Below are positions 9,218-18,409 of a stretch of 60,433 bases of DNA, in pieces. The notes beneath the pieces are model-generated. The model was not told where the DNA came from. It made no database searches and saw only the letters and a program-made list of their open reading frames with translations. Made by a program: the position numbers and the translations under genes. Each line of letters begins with the position of its first letter. The first letter of the stretch is position 1. Where the stretch lies: positions 1-60,433 of the forward strand of contig JAHRWB010000153.1 in assembly GCA_019090385.1 (NCBI GenBank). The letters run 5' to 3'. This DNA is from Pseudomonadales bacterium. GTDB taxonomy: Bacteria; Pseudomonadota; Gammaproteobacteria; Pseudomonadales; Azotimanducaceae.

Positions 9218-10320
9218 GTTGAATGCCGCTCCATACCGGTCCGCAACACAAACCCCAACAAAACACTGCAGACCAGCAAACTATTCCCACCATAACTTAT
9301 AAACGGCAGGGTCAAGCCCTTGGTGGGCAACACACCGGTATTTACACCGATATTAATAAAACTTTGCATGCCTATTATTATTCCAGCACCGTAACTGAGG
9401 TAGGCAGCAAAATACCTCTCCTCCTGCATAGCAAATCGGGCCGTTTTCAATATACGTAGTGTTAGCAACAAAAGCAGCGCTATCACAAAAAAACAACCCA
9501 CAAGGCCCAGTTCCTCAGCAATAACAGCAAAGATAAAATCATTATGTGCCTCGGGCAAATAAAACAGTTTTTGCACACCTTCGCCCAGTCCCAGTCCAAA
9601 CAAATCCCCCCGACCGAAGGCTATTAAAGCCTGGATTAACTGATACCCATGTGTCTGGGCAAGCGACCATGGATCCAGGAAAGAGATCATACGATCCTTT
9701 CTGTAGGGTTCCACCCAAATCAATAAAGCAAGCAACAGAACACCCACCAAACCCACCACAACAAAATGGCGCAATCGAGCTCCACATAAAAACAGCATAC
9801 CTGTCGTCACACAGGTGATAATCACCACCGTACCGAAATCAGGTTCCAGCAAAAGCAAGATGCAAATCAGTGCAGTAACAATAATCGGCCGTGACAGTAC
9901 CTTTATGTCGGTAATCGCAGAACCATGCTTGGCAAAATAACCCGCAAAGTATATAACCAACAATACCTTGGCTATTTCAGAAGCTTGAATCGAGCCCACC
10001 CCTAAATTGATCCAACGGCGACTCCCCCCACCTACCAGCCCAATTCCTGGAACCAATACCATCACGCAAAGTACAATTGCTATTAGCAATGCAGGTCTAT
10101 GTAGTTTCTCCAAAATACTGAGTGGTAACAACGCAAACACCACCACCAATATCATCCCCAGAAAAATATATGCGCTATGCCTTATTACGTAATGATAAGA
10201 ACTCCCGGCATCTGCATCTAATGGAATTGATGCCGAAGCGACCATTACAAAACCGATGCAAAGCAAAGCTGCCCACAAAGCAATCATGGTATGGTCAATG
10301 CTTTGCTCCATTAGTCTCAT
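9214..10320 (-). CDS. ftsW: Septal peptidoglycan polymerase FtsW (SEDS family)
   Basis: FtsW is the multi-span SEDS glycosyltransferase that polymerises lipid II at the septum with its partner PBP3 (FtsI). I start it at 10320, where ATG overlaps the murD stop as ATGA; longer in-frame starts up to 10347 lie inside murD. The 368-residue protein has about ten membrane segments and the SEDS signatures GGGSRRWINLG and PFISYGGNSLLV. murG normally follows but is absent: ftsW runs straight into murC. Confidence 0.97.
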   Translation of the reverse strand: MRLMEQSIDHTMIALWAALLCIGFVMVASASIPLDADAGSSYHYVIRHSAYIFLGMILVVVFALLPLSILEKLHRPALLIAIVLCVMVLVPGIGLVGGGSRRWINLGVGSIQASEIAKVLLVIYFAGYFAKHGSAITDIKVLSRPIIVTALICILLLLEPDFGTVVIITCVTTGMLFLCGARLRHFVVVGLVGVLLLALLIWVEPYRKDRMISFLDPWSLAQTHGYQLIQALIAFGRGDLFGLGLGEGVQKLFYLPEAHNDFIFAVIAEELGLVGCFFVIALLLLLTLRILKTARFAMQEERYFAAYLSYGAGIIIGMQSFINIGVNTGVLPTKGLTLPFISYGGNSLLVCSVLLGFVLRTGMERHST

Positions 10321-11687
10321 TCGCATCGAATCACCTGATTCGCACATTCAGCGAAGCATGTGCCCCGTGCTTCGAATCCAGAGTACATATCGAGACTTGC
10401 GCAGGCTGGCGACAAAAGTACTACATCTCCTGTCGAAGCTTCATGAAACGCGTGTTGCACAGCATCAACCATGTTCTCAGCAAAATAGACAGCATCCGGC
10501 TTGGGTGCCACAGCTGCCATAGCGCCTGCATCCTTTCCCATTACAATCAAGCTTTTTACAAAACGACCAATAGCATTTTTCAACTCAGACAAATCTGCTG
10601 CTTTGGCATCACCACCAGCGATCAACACAATATTCTTCTCACCAATATTCCCAAGACCTTCCAGCGCTGCCAGACAGGCGGCGACATTGGTTGCCTTAGA
10701 ATCATTGATAAAAGTGATGCCCTCAGAACTAGCAACGCGCTGACACCGATGATCAAGACCGGTATAGGACAACAGTGGTTCCTTAAAATCGTCAGAATTT
10801 TTATACTGCGTAGTCGCAAGTGCCAGCGCAGCAAGCACGTTTAACTCATTGTGCGCACCATGAAGACCGAGCGCAGCAACGTCCAGGAACGCCTCTCCGG
10901 ATCGACTCAAATAACGGGTCTCTTTATTCCCGTATTTTTGCGTGATTAATCCCCAGTCTCCCTGCCCGGGCAAACCTGCACCAAATGACAAACAGGGTTG
11001 CTCGCCGGGCTCAGGAAAAGTAGCAGAATCCTGGCGATTAAAAATCCAATTTTCGCTGAGCGCATAAATCCGCCTTTTTACCTCAACGTAGTGTTGAAAA
11101 CTCCCATGTCTGTCTAGATGATCACTGGCAATATTCAACAGGCAGCCCACCGACAAGGGTTTTGTGCGCTCGGTTTGGTAATTTTTTATTGCCAGTCGCT
11201 CCAACTGAAAACTGGAGAGCTCCAAGACATACACATCGATAGATTCATCAAGGAGGTCCAGCGCAGCTACCCCCAAGTTTCCACCAATGGCAACATTCAG
11301 CCCAACACCGGATAAAAGCCGGCCACAAAGATCTGTTACTGTACTTTTTCCATTCGTGCCGGTAATCCCCAAAACTGGCGCATCAGCATGCTCCAGAAAA
11401 ATATCAATATCGCTTACCAAGGGAAGGTCACTGGCCCCGGATAAAAAATCCGACTCAAGAGCCACCCCGGGACTGACGATAATTCGATCCACATCCACAT
11501 AGACATCGCCTGGAATATCACCACACACATAGTCCACATCGGGAAACTCTCTTTGTGCGGCGGCTAACATATCAGGTTTAACCCGTGTATCCAGCAAAGT
11601 TAGGCGATCCCGACCCTGAAGAAACCTCAAGCACGACAACCCAGTGATACCCAAGCCAACAATAAGTGTATGTCGTAAGGAGTTCAT
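10317..11687 (-). CDS. murD: UDP-N-acetylmuramoylalanine--D-glutamate ligase
   Basis: MurD adds D-glutamate to UDP-MurNAc-L-Ala. The 456-residue sequence has the N-terminal nucleotide fold (IVGLGITGLSCL), the ATP loop GTNGKST at 110-116 and the C-terminal Mur ligase domain with DHRCQRV and NDSKATN. It overlaps mraY by one base (TAATG) and ftsW by four. Length and motifs are typical, with no oddity seen. Confidence 0.99.
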   Translation of the reverse strand: MNSLRHTLIVGLGITGLSCLRFLQGRDRLTLLDTRVKPDMLAAAQREFPDVDYVCGDIPGDVYVDVDRIIVSPGVALESDFLSGASDLPLVSDIDIFLEHADAPVLGITGTNGKSTVTDLCGRLLSGVGLNVAIGGNLGVAALDLLDESIDVYVLELSSFQLERLAIKNYQTERTKPLSVGCLLNIASDHLDRHGSFQHYVEVKRRIYALSENWIFNRQDSATFPEPGEQPCLSFGAGLPGQGDWGLITQKYGNKETRYLSRSGEAFLDVAALGLHGAHNELNVLAALALATTQYKNSDDFKEPLLSYTGLDHRCQRVASSEGITFINDSKATNVAACLAALEGLGNIGEKNIVLIAGGDAKAADLSELKNAIGRFVKSLIVMGKDAGAMAAVAPKPDAVYFAENMVDAVQHAFHEASTGDVVLLSPACASLDMYSGFEARGTCFAECANQVIRCE

Positions 11688-12769
11688 TAGCGAAGCTTCA
11701 ACGTCGAAAGACCAATAAGCACCATTACCAAAGCAATAATCCAGAACCGCACGATTACTCGCGGCTCCGGCCAGCCCTTCAGCTCAAAGTGGTGATGTAT
11801 CGGCGCCATACGGAAGATGCGCTTACCGGTCAGCTTAAAGGACACAACCTGCAAAATAACTGAAACGGTTTCCAGTACGAACACTCCGCCCATGATAAAC
11901 AACACTATTTCATGACGAACAATAATCGCAACAATACCCAGCGCCGCACCCAATGACAGAGAGCCCACATCACCCATAAAGACCTGAGCCGGATAAGTGT
12001 TAAACCATAGGAAGCCCAGACCTGCGCCAATGATTGCACCACAAAAAATAGCCAGCTCACCTGCACCGGCAATATTTGGGATTTGAAGATAGCTGGAAAA
12101 CTCAGCATGACCAGAAAGATAGGCAATTAAACCTAACGCGGCAGCGACCATAACTGTTGGCAAAATAGCCAAACCATCTAGACCATCGGTAAGATTAACT
12201 CCATTACTACTGCCAACAATTACAAAATAACCCAATACAACATAGTAATATCCAAGCGGAATACTAACATCCTTAAAAAATGGAACGATCAATGCCGTTT
12301 CGAGAGGAGAGGTCGCTGTGTAATATAAAAAGTGCATAGCAAGCAACGCAATGACCGACTGAAAAACATACTTCCACCTTCCGGCCAAACCTTTGCTGTT
12401 CGCCTTTGTCAGCTTTAAGTAATCATCTACCCATCCCACAAACCCAAAAGCCAGGGTAACAACCAGCACTACCCACACATAACGGCTTTCCATATCGCCC
12501 CAAAGCAGGGTAGCAATGGCTATTGCCAGTACAATCAACGCACCGCCCATAGTCGGTGTTCCTGCTTTGCTGAAATGACTTTCAGGCCCATCACTACGAA
12601 CATTCTGCCCAATCTGATGAAAGCTCAATTTTCGAATCATCTTTGGACCAAGCAGCAGAGACATCAGCAATGCTGTCAGCAAACTTAATATCGTTCTAAA
12701 GGTAAGATATTGAAAAACGCCGAAACCAGAATGATACTGCTCTAGATAATCTGCCAACCAAACCAACAT
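11687..12769 (-). CDS. mraY: Phospho-N-acetylmuramoyl-pentapeptide transferase MraY
   Basis: MraY transfers phospho-MurNAc-pentapeptide to undecaprenyl phosphate to make lipid I at the inner membrane. The 360-residue protein has about ten membrane segments and the catalytic loops [20 protein letters not shown] and [13 protein letters not shown]. Its start overlaps the murE stop as TGATG. That makes murE its direct neighbour, whereas murF, which makes the MraY substrate, sits between them in almost all relatives. Confidence 0.99.
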   Translation of the reverse strand: MLVWLADYLEQYHSGFGVFQYLTFRTILSLLTALLMSLLLGPKMIRKLSFHQIGQNVRSDGPESHFSKAGTPTMGGALIVLAIAIATLLWGDMESRYVWVVLVVTLAFGFVGWVDDYLKLTKANSKGLAGRWKYVFQSVIALLAMHFLYYTATSPLETALIVPFFKDVSIPLGYYYVVLGYFVIVGSSNGVNLTDGLDGLAILPTVMVAAALGLIAYLSGHAEFSSYLQIPNIAGAGELAIFCGAIIGAGLGFLWFNTYPAQVFMGDVGSLSLGAALGIVAIIVRHEIVLFIMGGVFVLETVSVILQVVSFKLTGKRIFRMAPIHHHFELKGWPEPRVIVRFWIIALVMVLIGLSTLKLR

Positions 12770-14244
12770 CAGATTATCCCGCCTGCAAAACTTTGAATGA
12801 CATCCAGATCAGAAAACGGGATCTTCTCGCCCTGAATGTCCTGGAATTTTTCATGCCCTTTACCTGCAACCAGAATGATGTCGCCGGGTTCAGCATCATG
12901 CATCGCAGCCGCAATAGCGCACTTCCTATCCAGCTCGACAGCGACGTTTCCGGAATAATTAAAACCCGCCAGTATTTCAGCGACTATATCCTCAGGCGGT
13001 TCGGTTCTTGGATTATCATTAGTCACCCATATTTTATCTGCACCGGCTTCAGCGACCGCGGCCATCTCCCTGCGCTTTCCATGATCACGATCTCCACCAC
13101 AGCCGAAAATGCAAAGTAAGCGACCAGGATTATGGCGTTTAGCCGCCGCAATGGCCTTACTTAGTGCATCCGGTGTATGTGCAAAATCAACTACCACCGC
13201 ATAACCAGCACCAGTGCTTACCAACTGCATGCGCCCGGGAACGGCGCTTATGCGATCACACACCCCCATAACAGCATCGGCAGAATAACCAAGTGAAATC
13301 ATCACGCCTAATGCTGCACAAAAATTTTCTATACTAAAATCGCCATACAATGGTATTTTGAACGCGTATTTTTTGCCAAATACCAGCAAATCTCCGGCTA
13401 TAGAATCAGATAAATAATCCAGGTTTTTCCAATGCAGGTCAGCCTCGCTTCCCGGCCCAAAGCTGACTTTTTGTACACAGCTATCAACCGAGTTGTATAT
13501 TTCCCGACCAATAGGGTCATTCACATTAATCACAACCGAACGCACGCTATCCATAAAAAAGAGTGTGCGTTTGGCATCAGCATAACTCTCCATATTTTTA
13601 TGGTAATCGAGGTGATCCCGACTTAAATTTGTAAACACTGCAACATCAAATTCGACAGCGCTTACACGATTCTGGCTCAATGCGTGGGAACTGACTTCCA
13701 TACACACTGTATTCAACTGATTCTGTTTAAATAGCGCCAACCTACGCTGTAGCGTAACCGCGTCGGATGTGGTTAGTTCGGTACCATTCAAATCAGGCAA
13801 AACGCCCCACCCGAGTGTCCCCATATAACCTGCCACCTGACCCAATAATGACAACATATTTGCAACATAATACGCTACGGAGGTCTTTCCATTCGTCCCC
13901 GTTACCCCGACAACCTGCAAGCTCTGCGAGGGGTTATCGAATATTCTCGCCGCAATTTTTCCCACTTCTTCCTTCAAACCGACAATGGGTAACGCAGGTA
14001 TAGCCAAATCCTCTATAGCTCGCTCAGAAAGTATCGCAACAGCACCCCTTTGTTCCGCCTGAGAAGCAAAATCATGACCATCTACCGCTTCTCCACTACA
14101 AGCGATAAACAGACCACCCTTGCATACCTCCCTGCTATCCAAACTCACCTCAGAAACTTCAATATCACCGAGCGCTGACTCAAGTGCTATACCAGGAATA
14201 CATGCATTCAATGATATGCTTTTATTCTCCAACTGCAGGTTCAT
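12769..14244 (-). CDS. murE: UDP-MurNAc-tripeptide synthetase, meso-DAP type
   Basis: MurE adds meso-diaminopimelate to UDP-MurNAc-L-Ala-D-Glu. The ATP loop GTNGKTS lies at 116-122, and DNPRTE near residue 409 is the known meso-DAP selectivity motif, so the cell wall should be DAP type. The 491-residue length is that of MurE alone; there is no fused MurF domain. The N terminus overlaps the ftsI stop as ATGA and the C terminus touches mraY. Confidence 0.99.
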   Translation of the reverse strand: MNLQLENKSISLNACIPGIALESALGDIEVSEVSLDSREVCKGGLFIACSGEAVDGHDFASQAEQRGAVAILSERAIEDLAIPALPIVGLKEEVGKIAARIFDNPSQSLQVVGVTGTNGKTSVAYYVANMLSLLGQVAGYMGTLGWGVLPDLNGTELTTSDAVTLQRRLALFKQNQLNTVCMEVSSHALSQNRVSAVEFDVAVFTNLSRDHLDYHKNMESYADAKRTLFFMDSVRSVVINVNDPIGREIYNSVDSCVQKVSFGPGSEADLHWKNLDYLSDSIAGDLLVFGKKYAFKIPLYGDFSIENFCAALGVMISLGYSADAVMGVCDRISAVPGRMQLVSTGAGYAVVVDFAHTPDALSKAIAAAKRHNPGRLLCIFGCGGDRDHGKRREMAAVAEAGADKIWVTNDNPRTEPPEDIVAEILAGFNYSGNVAVELDRKCAIAAAMHDAEPGDIILVAGKGHEKFQDIQGEKIPFSDLDVIQSFAGGII

Positions 14245-15893
14245 GCAGCTTCCACCGGGGGACTGACGCTCAGAATACGCAGTGCTCGAGCAACTACTCT
14301 GGAAAAAATTGGAGCAGCTACACTCCCACCACCAACAGTTTTACTGTGTGGGTCACTGACAATAACAACAACAACAATTTTGGGGTCAACGGCCGGCGCC
14401 ATGCCGGCAAAGAAAGTGACATGGCGGGTATCATCATAACCCCCACCCGATTTATTCAGCATCCGAGCCGTGCCAGTTTTTCCGGCAATATCATATCCTG
14501 CCACGCGCGCTTGAGGTGCAGTACCTTTCTCCGTTGCTACCTCCCTCAACATGCGTGTTACATTCAGAACAGCAGTTTCGTCAAAGACCCGCGTACCTTG
14601 AATCACCTGATCCGACTGCAGGATAGACACAGATTTGCGAATACCACCATTCGCCAAGGTAAGGTAAGCCTGGGCTAGTTGAAGTGGAGTAACTGTCAAC
14701 CCATAACCATAGGCCAGGGTTGCACGAACCAGAGGACTACGAATATTTCGATCAGTCAGGCTACCCGAGCGCTCCCCAGGCAGCTCAATACCCGTTTGTT
14801 GGCCAAAGCCAACTCTGGAATATACATCGTAAACAGCCCGATCATCCAACTTCAGCGCAATTTTGGATATGCCTACCTGGCTCGATTTTGCCAATACTTG
14901 CCCAACACTCAGCACACCATAGTTGCTTGGATCTGGAATGAGTTTTGTGCCAATACGCAAATGCCCAGGTGAGGTATCAATCTTGCTATTAACATCGAAT
15001 TTTCCAGACGTTAAGGCCGCAACCATAGCCAGGGGCTTTACCGTAGAACCCGGCTCGTAAACATCCGTAATGGTTCTGTTTCTAACATTCGAATACTCAA
15101 ATCTACTGCGATCATTGGGGTTGTACGAGGGCTGATTGACCAGTGCCAATACCCTGCCACTCTCCACGTCCAGCATAACCAGGGAACCGGATTCGGCACC
15201 GCTTTGATCTACCGCAGATTTCAACTCCCGATAAGCAAAGAACTGCAAACGTAAGTCCACGCTAAGCACAACATCATTACCAGAACGTGGCCTTTTTATA
15301 TGCTCCAGCACCTTAACGGTTTGACCCAGCCGATCCTTCAGAACCCGTTTACTGCCTTCTAGCCCTTTTAGCGTGTTTTCAAATTGCAGCTCTACGCCTT
15401 CCATACCGCTATTATTTCCCGTCATACCTATAACGTGTGCTACCGTTTCTCCAGCAGGATAATAGCGTTTATAGGCACGATCGAAAGACAAACCCCGAAT
15501 ATCCAGCGCCTTGATCTGCGCAACAACAAAGGGCGTCAGGTATTTTCGAATAAGGACATATTTTGATTTACTGTTTACCAGCTTATTCGTTAGTCCGCTG
15601 ACACTAACGTTGGGCAAAAGATTAGCAATATCCTTAATTTCCTCCTGGCTTAAATGTGTGCGGGTCGGGTCCAGCCAAAAAGAGTAGACGGGTGTGCTCA
15701 CCGCCAATGGTTCGTGATTCCGGTCATAAATGATGCCCCGGTGTACCGGGATACTTTCCACCGACATGGACCTAACGTCACCCTGTCGTTTGAGAAACTC
15801 CGTTTGGGTTATATGCAGGTATAGCACCCGTCCGGCAAGCAACAGCATGCCAATACTAAAGCATCCCACCAGAGTGAAGTGTCTCCAAAACAT
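14241..15893 (-). CDS. ftsI: Septal transpeptidase PBP3 (FtsI)
   Basis: FtsI is the monofunctional transpeptidase of the septum, working with FtsW. The 550-residue protein has a short cytoplasmic tail, one membrane helix at about 8-27, a pedestal domain and the transpeptidase domain. The catalytic STVK is at 283-286 and KTGT at 472-475. The middle SxN motif reads SSQ (337-339) instead of the textbook SSN seen in E. coli PBP3. It overlaps ftsL (TAATG) and murE (ATGA). Confidence 0.98.
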   Translation of the reverse strand: MFWRHFTLVGCFSIGMLLLAGRVLYLHITQTEFLKRQGDVRSMSVESIPVHRGIIYDRNHEPLAVSTPVYSFWLDPTRTHLSQEEIKDIANLLPNVSVSGLTNKLVNSKSKYVLIRKYLTPFVVAQIKALDIRGLSFDRAYKRYYPAGETVAHVIGMTGNNSGMEGVELQFENTLKGLEGSKRVLKDRLGQTVKVLEHIKRPRSGNDVVLSVDLRLQFFAYRELKSAVDQSGAESGSLVMLDVESGRVLALVNQPSYNPNDRSRFEYSNVRNRTITDVYEPGSTVKPLAMVAALTSGKFDVNSKIDTSPGHLRIGTKLIPDPSNYGVLSVGQVLAKSSQVGISKIALKLDDRAVYDVYSRVGFGQQTGIELPGERSGSLTDRNIRSPLVRATLAYGYGLTVTPLQLAQAYLTLANGGIRKSVSILQSDQVIQGTRVFDETAVLNVTRMLREVATEKGTAPQARVAGYDIAGKTGTARMLNKSGGGYDDTRHVTFFAGMAPAVDPKIVVVVIVSDPHSKTVGGGSVAAPIFSRVVARALRILSVSPPVEAA

Positions 15894-16261
15894 TAGTGGG
15901 AAACTCGCTGAATAGATTCAGGAAATTTCATATCCAATTGCACCTCTGCAATCTGATCGATATTTTGATAGGTTGAATGTGTACTCCGCTCCAGTAACAA
16001 ACGACTATGCTCAGCCAAAAGGTTATCCTGTTGTAATTGTATATCTGTCAATTGCTGAAATAGCCCTCGCATTTCCTGCGACCCAGCTGATACATATAGA
16101 CCTGTGACTGCAATCCCCAAATACAACGCACCTGTGAGCAGCAAAAAATTTCGGTCGCTGCGTACTTTGATATCCGCGTTCTGTTGATCAATTACAGAAC
16201 GCCCCACTTTGCCTCGAAACTTAGGCACATTGCCCTTGGCCTTTTTAGTCACCCTGCTCAC
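15893..16261 (-). CDS. ftsL: Cell division protein FtsL
   Basis: FtsL is the small bitopic partner of FtsB and FtsQ that activates FtsWI. The 122-residue protein has a basic cytoplasmic N terminus, one membrane segment at about 40-58 and a periplasmic helix with leucine-rich, coiled-coil character (LQQDNLLAEHSRLLLERS). Assignment rests on this architecture plus position between rsmH (ATGA overlap) and ftsI (TAATG overlap). Confidence 0.92.
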   Translation of the reverse strand: MSRVTKKAKGNVPKFRGKVGRSVIDQQNADIKVRSDRNFLLLTGALYLGIAVTGLYVSAGSQEMRGLFQQLTDIQLQQDNLLAEHSRLLLERSTHSTYQNIDQIAEVQLDMKFPESIQRVSH

Positions 16262-17169
16262 ACCAGCTTCTCAACAACTCGGAGAATAGCACTCCTTGAA
16301 CGAGGATTTTCTGCCAGCTCCTGATCACCCGCTTTTTTCATGCGCACGATATGTTTAGCCTTACCCAAGACCTCACCAGTCACTGGCAAACGCCTGGGCA
16401 TATTCCCTTTTACCCAGCTTTTAAACGTACGTTTCACAATACGGTCTTCCAGCGAATGAAAACTAATTACTGCCAAAACACCATGAGTTTCCAATACCTC
16501 AAAACACCCGGCAAGCCCGCGCTGCAATTCATCAATTTCATTATTTATGTGGATGCGGATAGCCTGAAAAACCCGCGTTCCCGGATGTTTATAGCGATCG
16601 CTACGCGGTTGCGCCGCCTTGATAATTTCTACCAGCTGGGCGGTTGTAACTAACGAATCACACCTACGAAATTCAACAATCGCATTGGCAATTCTCCTCG
16701 CAAATTTCTCTTCCCCATATTCTCGAAACACCCTGGCCATTTCATCACGCTCAGCAGTAGCCAACCATGTCTGAGCAGTAAGACTCGAGCGTTGATCCAT
16801 CCTCATATCTAGCGGTCCATCGGCCATAAAGCTAAAACCTCTGCCTGGATCGTCCAGCTGAGGAGAGGAGGTCCCCAGATCCAGAAGTACGCCATGCACT
16901 TTGCCCACCGCATTTTGTTTCAGCATCTCGGGTATTTCACTAAAATTTCCTCTAATCACCTTCACCCGTGCATCCTGTGCTGCCAATTCCCTGGCCGAAT
17001 CAATCGCGGCCTCATCCCTGTCTATAACCAACAAACGTCCATCGGGACCCATTTTTTCGAGCAATACTCGGCTATGACCGCCCCGGCCGTAAGTACCGTC
17101 AATAATTGTTCCGGGACAATTCGCCAAAACCTCTGCAATCGCATCTACTAATACAGGCGAATGTTGCAT
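16258..17169 (-). CDS. rsmH: 16S rRNA m4C1402 methyltransferase RsmH
   Basis: RsmH (MraW) methylates N4 of cytidine 1402 in 16S rRNA, acting with RsmI, whose gene is also in this window. The 303-residue protein begins with HSPVLVDAIAEVL and has the SAM-binding motif DGTYGRGGHS at about 23-32, then LLDLGTSSPQLDDPGRGFSF near 96-115, which is diagnostic. It is 15 bp downstream of mraZ in the dcw operon. Confidence 0.98.
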   Translation of the reverse strand: MQHSPVLVDAIAEVLANCPGTIIDGTYGRGGHSRVLLEKMGPDGRLLVIDRDEAAIDSARELAAQDARVKVIRGNFSEIPEMLKQNAVGKVHGVLLDLGTSSPQLDDPGRGFSFMADGPLDMRMDQRSSLTAQTWLATAERDEMARVFREYGEEKFARRIANAIVEFRRCDSLVTTAQLVEIIKAAQPRSDRYKHPGTRVFQAIRIHINNEIDELQRGLAGCFEVLETHGVLAVISFHSLEDRIVKRTFKSWVKGNMPRRLPVTGEVLGKAKHIVRMKKAGDQELAENPRSRSAILRVVEKLV

Positions 17170-17184
17170 TAAACTCTTATTACC

Positions 17185-17643
17185 TCATACAGATAACCCG
17201 GTAAATTCATGGCAATCGTCCAGTACATCGTTTGATATCTCATCAAGCCAACCGGAAAGCTGATTTTGCCAATGCTCTTCACTCCAGACCTCTATTTTGT
17301 TGCCCTGCCCAAGCAGAACGAGTTTTTTGGATAAATTCGCGAAATCCCTGAGCATAGGTGGTATCAGTACTCTCCCGCTCGCATCCATATCCATATCAGT
17401 AGCATGCCCAATCAATAATCTTTGCAATAGCCGGGCTGATTTATTCATATTAGAGAGTACCACCAGGCCTTGCTGTACACTCTCCCATTCACACAGTGGA
17501 TAGAGGAGTAAACATTTCTCACGGGTGTCGATTGTGATAATCAGCTGCCCCGAACCATTGGACATTACGGTTTCACGGTGCCTCACTGGCAACACCAAAC
17601 GCCCTTTGGCATCCATATTGACACTGTTGATTCCGCGAAACAT
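17185..17643 (-). CDS. mraZ: Transcriptional regulator MraZ
   Basis: MraZ is the ring-forming AbrB-fold repressor of the dcw operon, of which it is the first gene. The 152-residue protein shows the two tandem SpoVT/AbrB-like modules (MDAKGRLVLPVRHRE at about 11-25 and MDASGRVLIPPMLRDFA near 85-101). A set of TGGG direct repeats upstream is its expected autoregulatory operator. Confidence 0.98.
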   Translation of the reverse strand: MFRGINSVNMDAKGRLVLPVRHRETVMSNGSGQLIITIDTREKCLLLYPLCEWESVQQGLVVLSNMNKSARLLQRLLIGHATDMDMDASGRVLIPPMLRDFANLSKKLVLLGQGNKIEVWSEEHWQNQLSGWLDEISNDVLDDCHEFTGLSV

Positions 17644-17654
17644 ACGTTCATACT

Positions 17655-17670
17655 GCCCTGAGCAGCTTAT
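17655..17670 (+). repeat. Possible degenerate solitary copy of the CAGCCCTGAGC repeat
   Basis: GCCCTGAGCAGCTTAT, just upstream of the mraZ start, resembles the unit found in the 51.6-kb array (GCCCTGAGCAGATCTTAT) with a two-base gap. It lies in the mraZ 5' untranslated region. A single short match could be chance. Confidence 0.3.
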
Positions 17671-17708
17671 CCAGGCTCGGCCATAGGACAGCTGCCTGCA
17701 ACAAATAC

Positions 17709-17788
17709 ACCCACTGAGATAGATTCACCCATTATAACCCACAAATACCCATTAAATGACACTATATAGGGCTTCACGTCAGGGTCAA
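17709..17788 (-). promoter_or_regulatory. dcw (mra) promoter with MraZ boxes
   Basis: On the minus strand TGGGT occurs three times with exact 10-bp period (17747-17751, 17737-17741, 17727-17731) and once more at 17709-17713. This is the TGGG-N6 direct-repeat pattern bound by MraZ in other bacteria. Upstream a sigma70-like promoter can be read: TTGACC (17783-17788), 16 bp, TATAGT (17761-17766). A perfect TATAAT (17731-17736) also lies inside the box array, so MraZ binding would block a promoter there. Confidence 0.8.
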
Positions 17789-17984
17789 GCGGACATAAAA
17801 GAGGCAGCCTAAACAATAGAAGGCTGATGATAGGGGAGCGACACGGTTTTTGGGGCGAGCGGGCCAATTATGGCCACGTTAATATGAAGTAATATTATTC
17901 ATCTCGAAACAACTTGAGGTATAAGAACATTTGGCTATTAACAATAATTTTTAATGCTCAATATTCAGATGCAACTTAAAAAAT
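17789..17984. other. Gene-free stretch between the dcw promoter and rnpB
   Basis: Together with the dcw promoter this makes about 340 bp without a gene. I see no open reading frame with a ribosome site, no tRNA and no strong dyad. It becomes AT-rich toward rnpB. Confidence 0.5.
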
Positions 17985-18353
17985 GGAGTCAGCCGATAAG
18001 CCGGGTTCTGTCTTGAACAGCCATTCATCTGGGATATGTGTCACCACATACCTCAAGCGGCCTACCCGAGTCTGATACGGACCATACCATTAGACTCCTA
18101 TTTGGCCTTGCTCCGGGTGGGGTTTACCATGCCACGTGTGTTACCACTACGCGCGGTGCGCTCTTACCGCACCATTTCACCCTTACTCTACAGACCCCGT
18201 AAATCGCGTGGCGATTCCCGGGCGCTGCGTTAGCGGTTTATTTTCTGCTGCACTTTCCATGGGCTCACACCCCCCAGGTGTTACCTGGCACCCTGTCCTA
18301 TGGAGCCCGGACTTTCCTCTGTATTTTACTACAGCGACTGCCTGGCTGACTCC
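17985..18353 (-). ncRNA. rnpB: RNase P RNA, bacterial type A
   Basis: The catalytic RNA of RNase P, which matures tRNA 5' ends. On the minus strand it opens with GGAGTCAGCCAGGCAGTCGC, contains the conserved GAGGAAAGTCCGGGCTCC segment and ends with the AACCCGGCTTATCGGCTGAC region. The 5' GGAGTCAGCC and 3' GGCTGACTCC form the closing P1 helix. This helix is followed directly by ATTTTTT, so it may double as terminator. A TAATCT eight bases before the 5' end is a candidate -10 box. Ends are estimated to a few bases from P1. Confidence 0.97.
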
Positions 18354-18409
18354 GGGACGGAAGATTACACTAGTTTAAGGAACAAATGAAAATAGAAACT
18401 AAACCAATT

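Noticed and set aside
12769-14244. MurE-MurF fusion explaining the missing murF
   Set aside because: The protein is 491 residues, has one ATP loop and ends normally for MurE; there is no room for a MurF domain.
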